The notes beneath the pieces are model-generated. The model ran no database searches, was not told the DNA's origin, and saw nothing but the letters and a program-made list of their open reading frames with translations. The translations under genes were made by a program, and so were the position numbers. A stretch of DNA of 64,000 bases from Scalesia atractyloides (taxonomy: Eukaryota > Streptophyta > Magnoliopsida > Asterales > Asteraceae), in the NCBI GenBank assembly GCA_947069175.1, contig CAMTDV010000027.1, forward strand, positions 42,111,369-42,175,368, in the 5' to 3' direction. Shown here in pieces: positions 1-11,640 of this stretch (the stretch's first letter is position 1; each line of letters opens with the position of its first letter).

Positions 1-22
1 AGCTAGACTCACCACCCCGAAT

Positions 23-1181
23 TCATTTGTTCTTGGGGTGGAGGGTGACAACCTCCTCACTCCTATCCACTGGGCCACCGACATACGACTTCAGCCTGTG
101 CCCGTTGACCTTGAACAAACAGCCAATCTCATGGCCTATTTCCACTGTTCCGTAGGGAAACACCGACCACACCGTGTAAGGACCTGACCAACGAGACTTA
201 AGCTTGCCAGGAAACAACTTAAGACGCGAGTTGTATAGCAAAACCCGATCACCCACCCGGAATTCCTTCTTGCCCTTCAGGCGGGAGTCGTGGAGCGTCT
301 TTGTACGTTCCTTATATAGCTTGGAGCTCTCATATGCATCATTTCGGAGCTCTTCAATCTCGTGGATCTGCACAAACCTGTTTTCGCTCGCAGCTGCCAT
401 ATTGAGATTCACTGTTTTCAAGGCCTAGTATGCCTTTTGCTCGAGCTCAACAGGGAGATGACAAGACTTCCGATAGACCAGCTTAAATGGAGTAGTGCCT
501 ATAGGAGTCTTGTAGGCCGTTCGAAAGGCCCACAATGCATCATCCAGTCTTTCAGACCAGTCCTTACGGCTTGCGTTCATTGTCTTCTCCAATATGCGCT
601 TAATGCCCCAGTTTGTGACCTCAACTTGCCCACTAGTCTGTGGGTGGTACGGTGTAGAAAATCGATGTTGCACACCATACCGGGACATTGCTTTCTCCAA
701 TTGAGCATTATAAAAGTGTGTCCCCCGGTCACTGATTAACGCTTTAGGAGCTCCAAAGTGCGCGAGCAGCTTCTTCAGAAATTTAACCACCACCCTAGCA
801 TCGTGGTGGGCAAAGCTTGCGCTTCCGCCCACTTTGAAACATAGTCGACCGCGACTAGGATGTATCGGTTTCCGAAGGAAGTCGAAAAGGTCCCATAAAG
901 TCTAGACCCCAAACGTCAAAAACTTCGCAGACTTGAATGCCGTTTTGCGGCATCTCGTGGCGTGCAGAAATATTGCTTGTCCTTTGACAGGCGTCACAAG
1001 ATTTCACAAACTCATGGGCGTCCTTAAAGATGGAAGGCCAGAAGAATCCAACATCAAACACCTTTTTGGCGGTATTGCTTGCCCCATGGTGACCTCCAGT
1101 AGGTCCCTCGTGACAGTGGCGAAGGATGTCCCTCGCCTCATTGCCGTGCACGCAGCACTGGATCATCTGATCCGCGCCCAC
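23..1181 (-). pseudogene. Athila integrase (degenerate)
   Basis: Integrase would insert element cDNA into the host chromosome. Reading from 1181 down: the N-terminal zinc-binding HHCC module (HCHEGPTGGHHG, then CDACQR), the first catalytic Asp in GLDFMGPF (about 895), the second in LISDRG and the Glu in SGQVEVTN (both within 425-832), then a C-terminal segment with RVGDRVLLYNSRLK and RWSGPY. A frameshift lies between 855 and 832. An in-frame TAG at 422-424 separates the core from the C-terminal domain. I see no chromodomain, as expected for Athila. The DDE residues themselves are visible; the disruptions make it a pseudogene. Confidence 0.88.
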
Positions 1182-1819
1182 CCTGAATAGATAAGGGTCA
1201 TCCCATAGGTAGTACTTGACATCCGCAAAAAATTTCTCTTCTGCTGAAAGGTCATCCCTTTGATCAGGATGCCGCTGGCTAGGTAGTTTGCGATGTCAGC
1301 AAACCATGGGGAGTCGTTATTTGTCTCGATCCTCATAAGAAACTCGTGGGGAAAATTGTCATTGATGTTGGCCCCACGAACTTCTTTTCCCTCGTAATGC
1401 TCAAGACGGGACAAATGATCAGCTGCCAAATTTTCGGCCCCTTTCTTGTCACGGATCTCAATGTCAGACTCTTGCAACAAAAGAATACATCGTATCAGTC
1501 TAGGTTTGGCATCTTGCTTGCCAAGGAGATATCGAAGTGCTGCATAATCCGTGTACACGATGGTCTTGGAGAGGATGAGATAAGATCAAAACTTGTCGAA
1601 GGCAAAGACCACGGCTAGGAGCTCTTTTTCTATCGTGGTATAATGCTCCTGAGCATCGTTCAAGGTCTTACTCGCATAGTAAATCGGGTGAAAATGCTTA
1701 TCTCTCCTCTGACCCAAGACGGCCCCAACTGCGAAGTCACTCGCATCGCACATCAACTCAAATGGTAATTCCCAGTCGGGAGCTACCATGATTGGTGCAT
1801 TCACTAACTTCTCCTTCAA
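1163..1819 (-). pseudogene. Athila RNase H and tether to integrase (degenerate)
   Basis: RNase H degrades the RNA strand of the RNA-DNA hybrid during reverse transcription. The segment starts with a typical gypsy RNase H block (FELMCDASDFAVGAVLGQRR, about 1760-1700) containing the first catalytic Asp, then TIEKELLAVVFA with the Glu. After an in-frame stop at about 1583-1585 it continues in the same frame with YTDYAALRYLLGKQDAKPR and ENLAADHLSRLE. A frameshift near 1180 separates it from the integrase zinc module. The stop replaces what is normally an Arg codon, consistent with a C-to-T type change. Confidence 0.85.
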
Positions 1820-1858
1820 CAGCTCGAATGCTTTCAGGCATTCATTGGAGAAAACTAA

Positions 1859-2904
1859 CTAGGCATTCTTCTCTAGAAGCTGGGTCATCGGACGGGCGAT
1901 TTTGGAAAAATCCTTTATGAATCGCCGGTAAAAACCTGCATGACCAAGAAAGCTCCTAATAGATTTCACGGATGTGGGTGGCGGGAGCTTAGAAATAGTC
2001 TCAACTTTGGCCCGATCAACCTCGAGCCCCACCTGTGAAATATTGTGCCCAAGCACAATGCCCTCCTTCACCGTGAAGTGGCATTTTTCCTAGTTCAACA
2101 CCAGGTTGGCCTCCTCACATCAGGCCAACATCCTCTTCAGATTCCGGAGACAATGATCGAAAGAACTCCCGAAAACAGAAAAATCATCCATGAAAACCTC
2201 CATGGAGTCCTCGATCATGTCATGAAAAATAGCCACCATGCATCTTTGAAATATGGCTGGGGCATTGCACAGTCCAAAGGGCATTCGCCGGTAGGCAAAT
2301 GTGCCATAGGGACATGTGAATGTCGTTTTATCCTGATCCTCAGGAGAGATGGGAATCTGAAAATAGCCAGAGAAACCATCAAGGAAACAGTAAAACATCC
2401 TCCTTGAAAGTCTCTCTAACATCTGATCAATGAAAGGAAGAGGAAAATGATCTTTCCTCGTGGCATCATTGAGTTTGTGTTAGTCAATGCAAACTCTCCA
2501 CCTGGTGACAGTACGAGTAGGAATCTACTCGTTCTTCTCATTGGTCACCACCGTCATCCCTCCTTTCTTTGGGACAACCTGCACAGGACTAACCCAAGGC
2601 GAATCAGAAATCGGATATATCAAACCTGCACAAGTATTTTGATGACCTCCTTCTTCACGACATCCTGCATGTTCGGATTTAAACGCCTCTGGTGCTGCAA
2701 TACGGGTTTGAAGTCCTCCTCCATCAAGATCTTGTGGGTACAAAAAGATGGATTGATCCCTTTTATATCCATGATCTTCCAAGCGATCGCCTTTTTATGC
2801 TGCTTCAAAACCTCAAGTAATCGACCCTTCTCTTCTTCTGACAACCCAGCAGAGATGATGACGGGCAAGTGAGTCGCACCCTCCAAGAAAGCATACTCCA
2901 AGTA
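1859..2904 (-). pseudogene. Athila reverse transcriptase (degenerate)
   Basis: RT domain reading from 2904 down. The N-terminal lead-in (LEVLKQHKKAIAWKIMDIKG) is followed by a frameshift before SPWVSPVQVVPKKGGM, then the palm (FYCFLDGFSGYFQIPI, PFGLCNAPAIFQRCM) and the catalytic FMDD box at 2183-2194. Athila RTs carry Phe at the first position of this box, so FMDD is not a defect. The thumb/connection contains LGHNISQVGLEVDRAKV and SFLGHAGFYRRFIKDFSKIARP. In-frame stops occur at about 2117-2119, 2089-2091 and 1856-1858, and two frameshifts fall between 2904 and 2780. Confidence 0.88.
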
Positions 2905-4418
2905 TCTGGAAGCTCCTTAAGCTCAACTGAGGGTGGATCCTCAACTGAAGGACGTGCTTTAGGCTCAGCAACGCGATCCACCACTTCAAAAACCTCAGTA
3001 CGTGGGGGAGCCACATGACCTATCAGACAGGTCATATCTTCAACTGACTGGACCATGGCAGGCGAACGAAAAGTCTCTCCTCCAATTAGCTGTGTGTCCA
3101 CAACTTCCTCCTCAAACGTGCTATGCAAATGATCACTCACGTATGTGTCAATAGTCTCGATAAAGTAGGGTGTATCATCATGACTCTGTGGATGTTGCAT
3201 GGATTTCCCTATATCAAAGGTCACCTCTTCATCGTCTACCATAAGAGTAAGTCTGCCAGTGCAGACATCGATCAAGGCTCGAGCAGTGGCAAGGAATGGC
3301 CTACCTAAGATGAGAGGAACAGTTTTGTCCTCATCCATGTCCAAGATCACAAAATCAATGGGAAAGACAAACTTGTCGATCTTCACTAGCATATTCTCAA
3401 CTATACCTCGAGGGTACTTCACCGAACGATCGGCTAGCTGAATGCTCATACGAGTAGGTTTTGGCTCTCCCAAGTCCAGCTTAGCAAAAACCGCATAAGG
3501 CATGAGGTTTATGCTGGCTCCAAGATCAGCTAGTGCATTGCTGACCGACAAACTACCAATCAAGCATGGGATAGTGAAACCCCCAGGATCACTCATTTTC
3601 TGTGGTAGTTTGTTCTGAAGAACTGCTGAACACTCCTCATTCAAGGTCACGTGCGAAAGCTCCTCAGGTTTCTTTTTGTTAGATAAAATATCTTTCAGAA
3701 ACTTGGCATACCTAGGCATTTGAGCAAGTGCCTCTACAAACGGTAGATTTATGTGAAATTGCTTGAAAAGCTCAAGGAATTTACCATAGTGTTCTTCCAT
3801 CCTCTGCTTCTTCAACCTCCCCGGATATGGAACGGGAAGGACATACTCTCTTACTGGCTCCTTGGGACGTGCTGTACTTGCTGGGTCTCGCCTCAGTTGC
3901 ACCTCTCCCGGAGACTCAGTCTCAATCTCCTCAACAATCTCGTCATCAACCGGCTTACTCAGAACATCCGAAGTGGCGGGCTCAACGATCTTGCCGCTTC
4001 TCAACGTGATGGGCTTTGCAGTAGCTTTCGGATTTGGCTCTGTGTTACTTGGAAGGCCCCCTTGCTGTCTCTCGGACAACATCTTTGCAATCTGACCAAC
4101 TTGGTTTTCAATGGTCTGCATGGAAGCCTTTTGGCTTCTCAACTCACTCTCGTGCCTCGTGAAACGACCGTTATACTCCTTGAAACGCTTTTCATTTTCG
4201 ACTCTTTGAGAATTTTGACCAACTAAGAGTTGACTAAACATATCCTGCACAGTAGGTTCATTAGTGGAAGGCATCTGCTGAGGCCGAGGTGCACCGTATC
4301 CTCCAGGAGCGTTGGGACGTGGAGCGAATTCGGGCGGATGCTGATTTGACGCTTCAGACTTCCAACTAAAATTTGGGTGATTCTTCCACCCTAGATTGTA
4401 AGTATTGCTGTAGGGATT
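2805..4418 (-). pseudogene. Athila gag C-terminus plus aspartic protease
   Basis: The longest open stretch of the element. Sequence recognisable as gag begins at about 4418 (NPYSNTYNLGWKNHPNFSWK) without a start codon. It runs through a coiled-coil-like part (RHESELRSQKASMQTIENQVGQIA) and a proline/glutamate-rich linker to the protease, with the active-site-like DLGASINLMP around 3490-3525 and the flap/C-terminal block LGRPFLATARALIDV near 3310. The usual retropepsin triad is DTG or DSG; here it is DLG, as in other members of this clade I recall. Only ~140 bp separate this gag fragment from the primer site, so roughly the first 300-400 gag residues are missing. Confidence 0.87.
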
Positions 4419-4581
4419 AATTAATTACTTAACATATTTTCTTTTTCTTTTTTTTTTCAAATAATTATGCAAGACAAATAAAAACAACTAGACAAAACTT
4501 TGTACACTGTTCACAATGATTTAACAAGTAACTCCAACCATTCTTAAGAAGACCGAGTCCCCGGCAACAGCATCAAAAACT
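4419..4581 (-). other. leader remnant between primer site and truncated gag
   Basis: An AT-rich stretch with homopyrimidine runs lying between gag codons at 4418 and the primer site. It carries no ORF. The abrupt change from gag coding sequence to AT-rich DNA at about 4418 marks a deletion or replacement that removed the gag start. Confidence 0.6.
4559..4575 (-). promoter_or_regulatory. primer binding site, tRNA-Asp type
   Basis: On the plus strand this reads CCCCGGCAACAGCATCA. It matches the CCCCGGCAACGGCGCCA 3' end of plant tRNA-Asp (recalled) at 15 of 17 positions, so the minus-strand element RNA would pair with that primer. It lies 6 nt inside the LTR end, the same spacing as in the second Athila-like element at 38.83 kb. 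Confidence 0.82.
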
Positions 4582-6421
4582 TGATGTGCGTGAATTAAAT
4601 ATATTTTATTTCTATGATTTTCGTTCACACAAATTAGGTTTTAAAATGGTTTTTACTTAAAACCAAATACACACACATAGGGCAAGTGTACCCGTCAGGT
4701 GGTAGTATAGTCTATCGGTTAGAACCGGATATCAATCCGTGGACTCAGTGTCTCAATACTAGATCTTTGTTACTTTTAAACTTGGTTCAATAGGTGAGAT
4801 AATTTCTTGACTTTTTAATTATTATGAAAATATAACAATTAACTATTTGAATTGAAAAGAACAATAATTAAGAAAGGTTGCTTAAATTAAGTATCCACTA
4901 ATAAACATATGACAATATTTGAGGAAAACTAATGGTGATGCAAGTTCTAGATTCAACTAAGGTTCCATTCAAGGTTTCCTAGTTTTTTAAATCTTGGGAA
5001 AATTATAATGAAATAACATTTTAATCACCTAAGATTCATTCTTTTAAGCTCGCTTGCTAAGTTGATGTTAATCTTTAAATATGAGTTAATTGTTTGTCAA
5101 AACTCCTAACTCTACAAATTAAGGAAAACTAACATGAACAACACATTAATCACCCAAACTTGGTTTCAAGTAAATGATATCTTCAACAAGTTCTTGACAT
5201 GAATCACAAGCATGGTCATGCTAGATAAAAACTTTGGCCTAAATTATTAATTCAAACATGAACACAAACTCTAGAATCCATATAAACATTCATATGATCT
5301 TTTCAAATCCAAATGTAAGAATTCATACTCATATTCAAATCATCATTCTAATCATGTTAGCAATTACCATTCCTAGTTTCATGCTATGAATCAAATCAAC
5401 AAACTAACAAGATTCAATAATCATAATCTCTACATGGGCTTTCCAACACTACATGTACATTTTTTTGATCAAACATTGAAGAATAATAACTTTAAACATG
5501 AACAAGGTTAAATATCATCATGAAGATTAGCATACAACAATCACCACATCTATTTCCATGTTGTCAAGTGTTCATTAGCTTCAACAAAATTCAAGCAACA
5601 CAAATGTTTAGCCTAGAAGGCTCATGATAACTAAGACAAATGTAAAGTAATATGGATTGTGCATGAACAAGTAAAATAATAGAGTTTAAGACAAGATAAT
5701 TAGCAAAATTAGTTGAATTATCAAGTGATACAACATCCTAAAGGCTCATTCTTCGATCTCCAAGCTTCCAAGATCAGCTTCTTGAGAGAGAAATCTACCC
5801 AAATGCTCCCACTCCCTTTCAAATGAGCTGAATTCACATATTTAAGCTACTGGACATTTGGCATGACTGTGCCACCTTTTGGAACGACCGTGCTTGGTAA
5901 GTGGCAGGTGCCTTTATGAGTTGTTGACCAAGTTTGATGCCAAATCCGAAAAGATCCCGCTAAAATTTCCCCGAGGTGGCACGACCATGCCAAATAGTGG
6001 CACGGTCGTGCTTATCGATATCGTACTCGGAAATGACTAAGTTGATCTCGAAAACTAGCTGATCAGGTCTTGTGATTGCACGCGCACGGTCGTGCTTGGG
6101 GTTGGCACGATCGTGCCAAGTGTTGGATTGGTTTGATTTGTGCAGTCTGATGATAGTGCTGGTGATAGTGCCGGCTTCTGGATGCTTGGCACGGTCGTGC
6201 CAAGGGTTGGCACGGTCGTGTCATATCTGGCAGTTTGGCTAGAATGTTCCATTTTTTCTCCATTTTGCTCCAAAAGCCTTTGTTTCTTCACCGGGCCGAA
6301 GCCTGTACCTACTTTTTCACAAACAACTCAAATGAGTATCAAGATCAATGAAAACACAAAGAATTTCCGCATTAATGGGGAATATTTGACGTTTAAAAGA
6401 TGTATGAATTCTTATACATCA
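4582..6421 (-). repeat. 5' LTR of the Athila-type element
   Basis: The ends form a perfect 6-bp inverted pair: on the minus strand the LTR starts TGATGT at 6421 and ends ACATCA at 4582. The primer site follows 6 nt further in, and the second Athila-like element shows the same ACATCA end and spacing. The LTR is AT-rich and non-coding over 4600-5830, then carries a cluster of CACGG..CGTGCC palindromes (5855-6225) in its upstream part. The partner LTR lies outside the window, so the boundaries rest on the terminal motif and the neighbouring copia homology. Confidence 0.75.
5855..6225. repeat. cluster of GGCACG-GT-CGTGCC palindromes in Athila LTR
   Basis: About nine near-copies of a 14-bp palindrome (GGCACGGTCGTGCC and variants such as GGCACGACCATGCC) lie in 370 bp, for example at about 5978, 5999, 6086, 6104, 6187 and 6208, often as pairs separated by the spacer (A/G)GGGTT or TGGGGTT. 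They lie in the upstream (U3) part of the LTR. Confidence 0.8.
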
Positions 6422-8310
6422 GAGTTCAAGTTAATTTTAGGGTTCAATAGTTGAAAAGGTTCAAACCAGATGAAAAGTTCAAAAACCTCAAATCCGGATT
6501 ACTGACAGGTCAATTATAATCCGGATGAACCATTTCATCAATCCGGATTAGAAGGAGGTCAACTATATTTCGAACAGGGTTGCAATCCGGATTACCCGTA
6601 GTATCTCAGATGAATTATCATTCCGGATGAAGATTGTCCGAGATCCAATACGAGATGAAATCCGAGTTCATCAATTCGGATGAATACCCATCCGGAATAA
6701 AATCCGAAATGCATATAACCTTGAAGATCTATCAGAGATACAATCCGGAATGCTTTAAACATTAACATAATCATCCGTAATACATGAATTTAAGCAATTT
6801 ATACCTAATCCGGATGAATTTCTGAGATACACAGTTCAAATAGAGAGAATCAGAGAAGAATTTGGATTTCAGAATTTTGTCGATAATCTGAAATGAAATT
6901 TCAGAGATACATATATACTTTCCGAAATGGGCTTGGGCCTAAAATTTCGAATCCAAATTGGGCTTGTGGCAGCCCAATCCGGAACAGTAACGGTCAAATG
7001 GGCATGTCCGAAAAGCAAACCAATTGGGCCTTTCCCGAAAAGCCCAATCCAAAACAGTACCATTTGAGCCTAAAGAAGCCCAATCCAGAACCGTAATCTA
7101 GTTTTCCAATTTTTTAAGACTTTTAACCATTTCTATTAGATTGGCCCAAATCCCGAAGTACACTGGACCAGTCCAATATCTCTTGACAGAAACTATCTAA
7201 TAAAAAATCATCAAGTAGACTAACCAAGCATCCAACCACCTTTTAACATTCTACAAAGAAAAACTATTTAACACACACATAAATATTACCCCAGCCTTGC
7301 AAAGGGATCAAATCGTTCAAAGGTTAACTAAGGAACATTTTTCAGTATGAGAGGGTCAATTGGTCTAAGTGATTGTCAATATACTTGTCCATTTAAATCT
7401 AAAACTCAACCCTTCCAGTTCAAGCATTATGATACGCTTAAGGTAGTATTATACTATGATACTCGTGTGTCCCATACCATGACATACCCCCGCGATCAAG
7501 GTAAGCACAACAATTCATCGTTGCAGGTGAGTATACTGTGGTCACCCTTTTATTTTACAACATCAGGCTATTGGTGAACAGGTCAGTACTTCCGTACAAC
7601 AGAGAGACCAATAGTGACTAACGAGGGTTAGGCAAATACCTTATGTGGTACGTAAGAACTTATGGAATATTCTCATGAAGAAACTTCCGTTCTCTTTGGT
7701 TTTGGCCTTTCCATTTTGGCTCTTTTACAAAGATATCCTGACTGTGCCTAGGTCAGCATATAATCTGGATGCAACAAAAGGGCAAATAGGATATCCCCGG
7801 ATGATCAATAGGATAAAGACTCGAAACCTCGGACGTTGGCTATCTATCAACACAAGATTTAAGACCATGAAATCATAAGCTTATAGTAAGTGACCAACAG
7901 AGTGCATAGTTCGTTATGTTTGTATCATTTGGCTTTCCCTATCTAGTTGAGTTTTAGACCTACCGACACATCACTTTCGATCCAAATATTTTCCCGCTTC
8001 AACACCTTACATGTGTTAGTCAAACACATTTTATCACGAAAAAGTATTTCATTTCCCTATTCTTGCAAAAACTGTGGTTTTTTTTGGATTTCTCCCCCTA
8101 AATTTGTGCATAGATATGAACAAATATACGAATCAATGAAAATAAAATAAGAACAATATACAAACCATAAAGACTGAGGATGCCTAGGTAGAAAACTGAA
8201 TCATTTTGAGAAGATCCACAAGCACTTGAAAACGCTTGTTGCTAACGGGTTTCGTGAACAAATCCGCCACATTTGCATCAGTGTGGATTTGCTCAAGCTT
8301 TATGAGATCC
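6422..8310 (-). other. pol-to-3'-ORF spacer of the outer copia element
   Basis: Non-coding, but clearly homologous to the inner element's spacer at 17880-19190: both contain the same block around the GTATGAG..GGTTCA, CTCGTGTGTCCCATACCATGACATACC and TATCCCCGGATGA motifs in the same order. The distal part (6480-6900) is studded with ATCCGG/TCCGGAT motifs. A polypurine stretch (minus TAGGGGGAGAAAT at about 8090-8102) follows pol. No credible ORF is present; short plus-strand ORFs here are chance. Confidence 0.7.
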
Positions 8311-8318
8311 TTTTCATA

Positions 8319-10242
8319 TCAATCACGGATAAAATAAACTTTAATATTTATGTGCTTGGTTTTGGAGTGAAAAACAGGGTTTTTAACGATTTGGATAGTG
8401 GCATCATTATCACAGTAAATTGTTGTGTTTAGATAAGTCAAACTGTAATCCACAAGCTGCTGTTGCATCCATAAAACCTTGGAGCAGCAAGCAGAGGCTG
8501 CGACATATTCGGTTTCTGCAGTAGAAAGCGAGACCGTCTGTTGCTTCTTGCATTTCCACGAGATTAAGCGATCTCCCAGAAATTGACAACCAGCTGAAGT
8601 TGGGCACATATCCTTATCTGTACCTCCAAGATTACTGTCAGAGAAAGCAAACAGTTCAAATTCAGAATTTTTAGGATACCATAGGCCCAGTGATGGAGCC
8701 CCTTGAGGTACCTAAAAATTCGTTTAACAGCATGTAAATGAGAGAGTTTAGGAGTAGCCTGATAACGAGCACAATGGCAGACGACAAACATGATATCTGG
8801 GCGACTAGTAGGGAGATACATGAGTGATCCAATCATGGAGCGATACATAGTCGGATTAACAGGTGTTCCTTCAACATCTTCATTTAGCAGAAGCCATTCT
8901 GCTATAGGTGAAGCCATAGGCTTTGAATCTGTAAGCTTGAATTTGGCAAGAACGTCATGGACATATTTTCCTTGATGAATTAGGATACCCTGTGAGCTCT
9001 GACGAACTTGAAGTCCCAAAAACATGGTCATCTCTCCCAATGAGCTCATCTCAAATTTCTTCTTCATGAGTTCTTCAAATTCGCGGCACAAACCATGATT
9101 TGTAGAACCAAAAATGATATCATCAACATAGATTTGAACAAGAATAATGTCCTTATCAACGCGTTTGATGAACAGGGTTTGATCAATGGTTCCCCTAGTG
9201 TATTTATGAGCAAGCCGATGCTCTGTAAGAGTGGCGTACCATGCGCGAGGCGCTTGATGCAACCCATACAAAGCTTTGTCTAGTTTGTACGCATAGACTG
9301 GCTTGTCAGGATCAGTAAAACCCGGTGGTTGTACCACGTAGATTTCCTCTTTCACCTTGCCGTAGAGAAACGCAGTCTTGACATCCATTTGATAGACAGT
9401 GAAATCCATGTAAGATGCATAAGTCAAAAAAATGCGTATAGCCTCCAAACGCGCGACAGGTGCGTAGACCTCATCATAATCTAATCCTTCAATCTGTCAA
9501 AAACCCTGAACCACCAGTTAAGCTTTATTTTGAACGATAATTCCAGTGTCATCCTGCTTGTTACAGAAAACCCAGCGAGTGCCAAGAGCACGTTTTCCTC
9601 CAGGCAGCTTCACCAATTGCCTGACACTAAGTTTCTCAAATTGATTGAGTTCTTCATGCATGGCATCCACCCAGCCTAGTTCCTGCAAGGCAACATCAAT
9701 ACTTTTAGGTTCAATTTGTGAAATGAAGCAAGAGTAGAGATAGGTATTGATATCCCCAGATTGGCTGCGAGTTGGAACAGCAGCATTAACAGGTCTAATA
9801 ATATTTTGAATGGGGTGATCACGCTGTAAACACTGCGGTATTGGTGTAGCGGGAACGGGAACATCTGTTTGCAAGTTGGTAACACTTGCAGAAGCCACTC
9901 CAGATGACTCCCCCTCAACAGATGCACCAGTAGAAGTAGTTGCTGAGGAATCCACCGAACAATCGAGTGGAGTAGGCTCAGGGAACATCGAAGAACCCAA
10001 GACATCGGGAGTAGGTCCTTCATGTGTCGTAGGAGGCTCTGGGTCAGAAACCGCAACTTCAGGAGGATCTGTCTGAGCAGGCGAATTGATAGCTGGTTCT
10101 TGAGATTGCAAAACTGTGGAGGAAGACGAAACAACGTAATTAAATCCAGGAGGATCTACACTCAGCTGCTTTAAGGTATCATGTAGCTCGGTAGCGTCAG
10201 CATCGTCTTCGGATGAAATGTGCACCGTTAGAAGGGCAAAAT
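8319..10242 (-). pseudogene. copia RT and RNase H (outer element)
   Basis: Reverse transcriptase and RNase H of a Ty1/copia polyprotein. Reading down: the linker ending in WVDAMHEELNQFEKL, RT fingers (GGKRALGTRWVFCNK), palm (YQMDVKTAFLYGKVKEEIYV, ALYGLHQAPRAWYATL), catalytic YVDD at 9119-9130, thumb (LGLQVRQSSQGILIHQGKYV), MYRSMIGSLMYLPTSRPD, and RNase H ending in SLSTAETEYVAASA, YCDNDATIQIVKNP and KHINIKVYFIRD. In-frame stops at 9515-9517 and about 9497 and a frame change near 8600 break it. The YVDD box is intact. Confidence 0.9.
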
Positions 10243-11423
10243 TCAACTGTTACCTGCAGACACATTGGAAGACACATTAAAATGATTAAATAATGTGGAA
10301 TAGTCATACAACCAGTCAGGGCCAATGCGTGTGTCCTTGGGATTTTTCTCCAGCCAACCCACATTGTAGGTTTCTACTACCATCTTCTTGATCTTGTTAT
10401 AAACACGGTATGGTGTATTTATAGAATAGCCAACGAAGATGCAAGGATCCTCGCGTGATTCAAACTTTCCTTTAGCGTCCATGAGCAGGAGAACACAAGG
10501 ACATCAGAACTTACGGAAATGCTTGACCAAAGGTTTGCGACCTTCAACCACTTCGTATGGAGTTTTCATATGCCGTTTATTGAACAGGGCATGATTCTGA
10601 ATATAACATGCAGTATTGATTGCTTCTGCCCAGAAAATAAGAGGTAGCTCAGATTCAACCAGCATAGTGCGTGCAACTTCAATGAGTGTGCGATTTCTAC
10701 GTTCTGCAACCCCATTTTGTTGTGGGGTTCTGGCTGCACTAAACTGTCGGTCAATCCCCTTGGAGGAACAGAAAGAGTTTAAGGTAATATTCTTAAACTC
10801 TGTCTCATTATCACACTGAATAGCCTTCACCGTAGAATCTGTCTGGTTTTCCATAAGCGTGACAAACTGTTTGACTAACTCAGCGGTTTCAGGTTTATGT
10901 GTAAGAAAGAAAACCCAGGTGAATCAGAGTAGTCATCAATAATAACCAGACAGTAAGCCTTCCCGCCAATGCTCAGTGTGTCTGTTGGACCAAAGATCCA
11001 TATGTAGAAGTTCTAAGACTTGAGACGTGGAAGGAACGACTTTAGATTTGTGTGCTGTCGATGTTGTTTCCCACGCGCACATGATTCACACTTTTCAATC
11101 TGCATGAAGTCACGAACTGGTAGATCTCTGACTAAACCACCTTTTGCAAGACGGTTGAAATTCTTTAGGTTGATGTGTCCCAGTCTGCAATGCCATAGCA
11201 TTGCATCATGTTCGGCTGTAGATGAATAGAGGTAAGTGAGCTTGTCAGAAGGAGCTTGGTTCATATCAATAACATATGCATTTCCTTTTCGTGCAGCTTT
11301 AAGAAGAATCCAATCATCTGGAATAATTATCTCTGGTTTCAGCACATAACACCCTTTCTTGGTGAACAGAACATCCAAATGATTGTCGCAGAGTTGAGAC
11401 ACACTCAACAGACTGTGCTTCAA
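10243..11423 (-). pseudogene. copia integrase with GAG-pre-integrase domain (outer element)
   Basis: Zinc-binding pre-integrase domain (LWHCRLGHINLKNF ... CESCARGKQ) at about 11220-11080. The integrase core follows with the second catalytic Asp in AIQCDNETEFKN and the Glu in QQNGVAERRNRTL (10504-10854). The first-Asp region between 11012 and 10860 is frameshifted. The C-terminal part (FVGYSINTPYRVYN) lies at 10243-10482 after an in-frame stop at 10501-10503. Confidence 0.87.
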
Positions 11424-11640
11424 TTCTGGTACGTAATTAACATTCTTAAAGCTGAGGGCTACGTTGCAAACAGTTCATCTCAAGGTAATTTTCCCTGTCT
11501 CTCCACCTACGAAGGAAACAAACCCACCATTGAAAAACTTAATGTCATTCAACCGCGAGATGTCTCTGGTCATGTGCCTGGAATAGCCACTGTCAATGTA
11601 CCATAGTCTAACAAGAGTTCGCCAGAGCTGTTGTTGCATA
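11424..11640 (-). pseudogene. copia aspartic protease (outer element)
   Basis: The minus strand reads WYIDSGYSRHMT near 11600-11565, the retropepsin active-site block of copia elements (D-S-G), followed by DISRLNDIKFF and GGETGKIT. The residue after DSG, usually Ala or Cys, is Tyr here. It sits between the second zinc knuckle and the pre-integrase domain, the expected order. Confidence 0.82.

Larger units (their letters stand above)
1..6421 (-). mobile_element. Athila-type Ty3/gypsy LTR retrotransposon, 5' part
   Basis: Minus-strand element entering the window at its integrase end; its 3' LTR lies beyond position 1. Reading from 6421 downwards there is a 1.84-kb LTR, a primer site complementary to the 3' end of plant tRNA-Asp, a short leader, the C-terminal part of gag, aspartic protease, RT, RNase H and integrase. 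The protease block (DLGASINLMP, LGRPFLATARALID) and RT block (VFMDDFSVFG) are typical of the Athila clade. At least four in-frame stops and several frameshifts break pol, so this copy is dead. The LTR edge at 6421 abuts sequence homologous to the spacer of the neighbouring copia element, so this element inserted into the outer copia. Confidence 0.9.

Noticed and set aside
6140..6454. 104-codon plus-strand ORF
   Set aside because: It crosses the CACGG..CGTGCC palindromes and the Athila LTR edge; no domain, and the LTR reads on the other strand.
7347..7878. Two plus-strand ORFs of about 76 codons
   Set aside because: They lie antisense in the conserved non-coding spacer of the outer copia and are not kept open in the inner copy.
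9876..10076. Plus-strand Ser/Glu-rich ORF
   Set aside because: Antisense shadow of the low-complexity integrase-RT linker.
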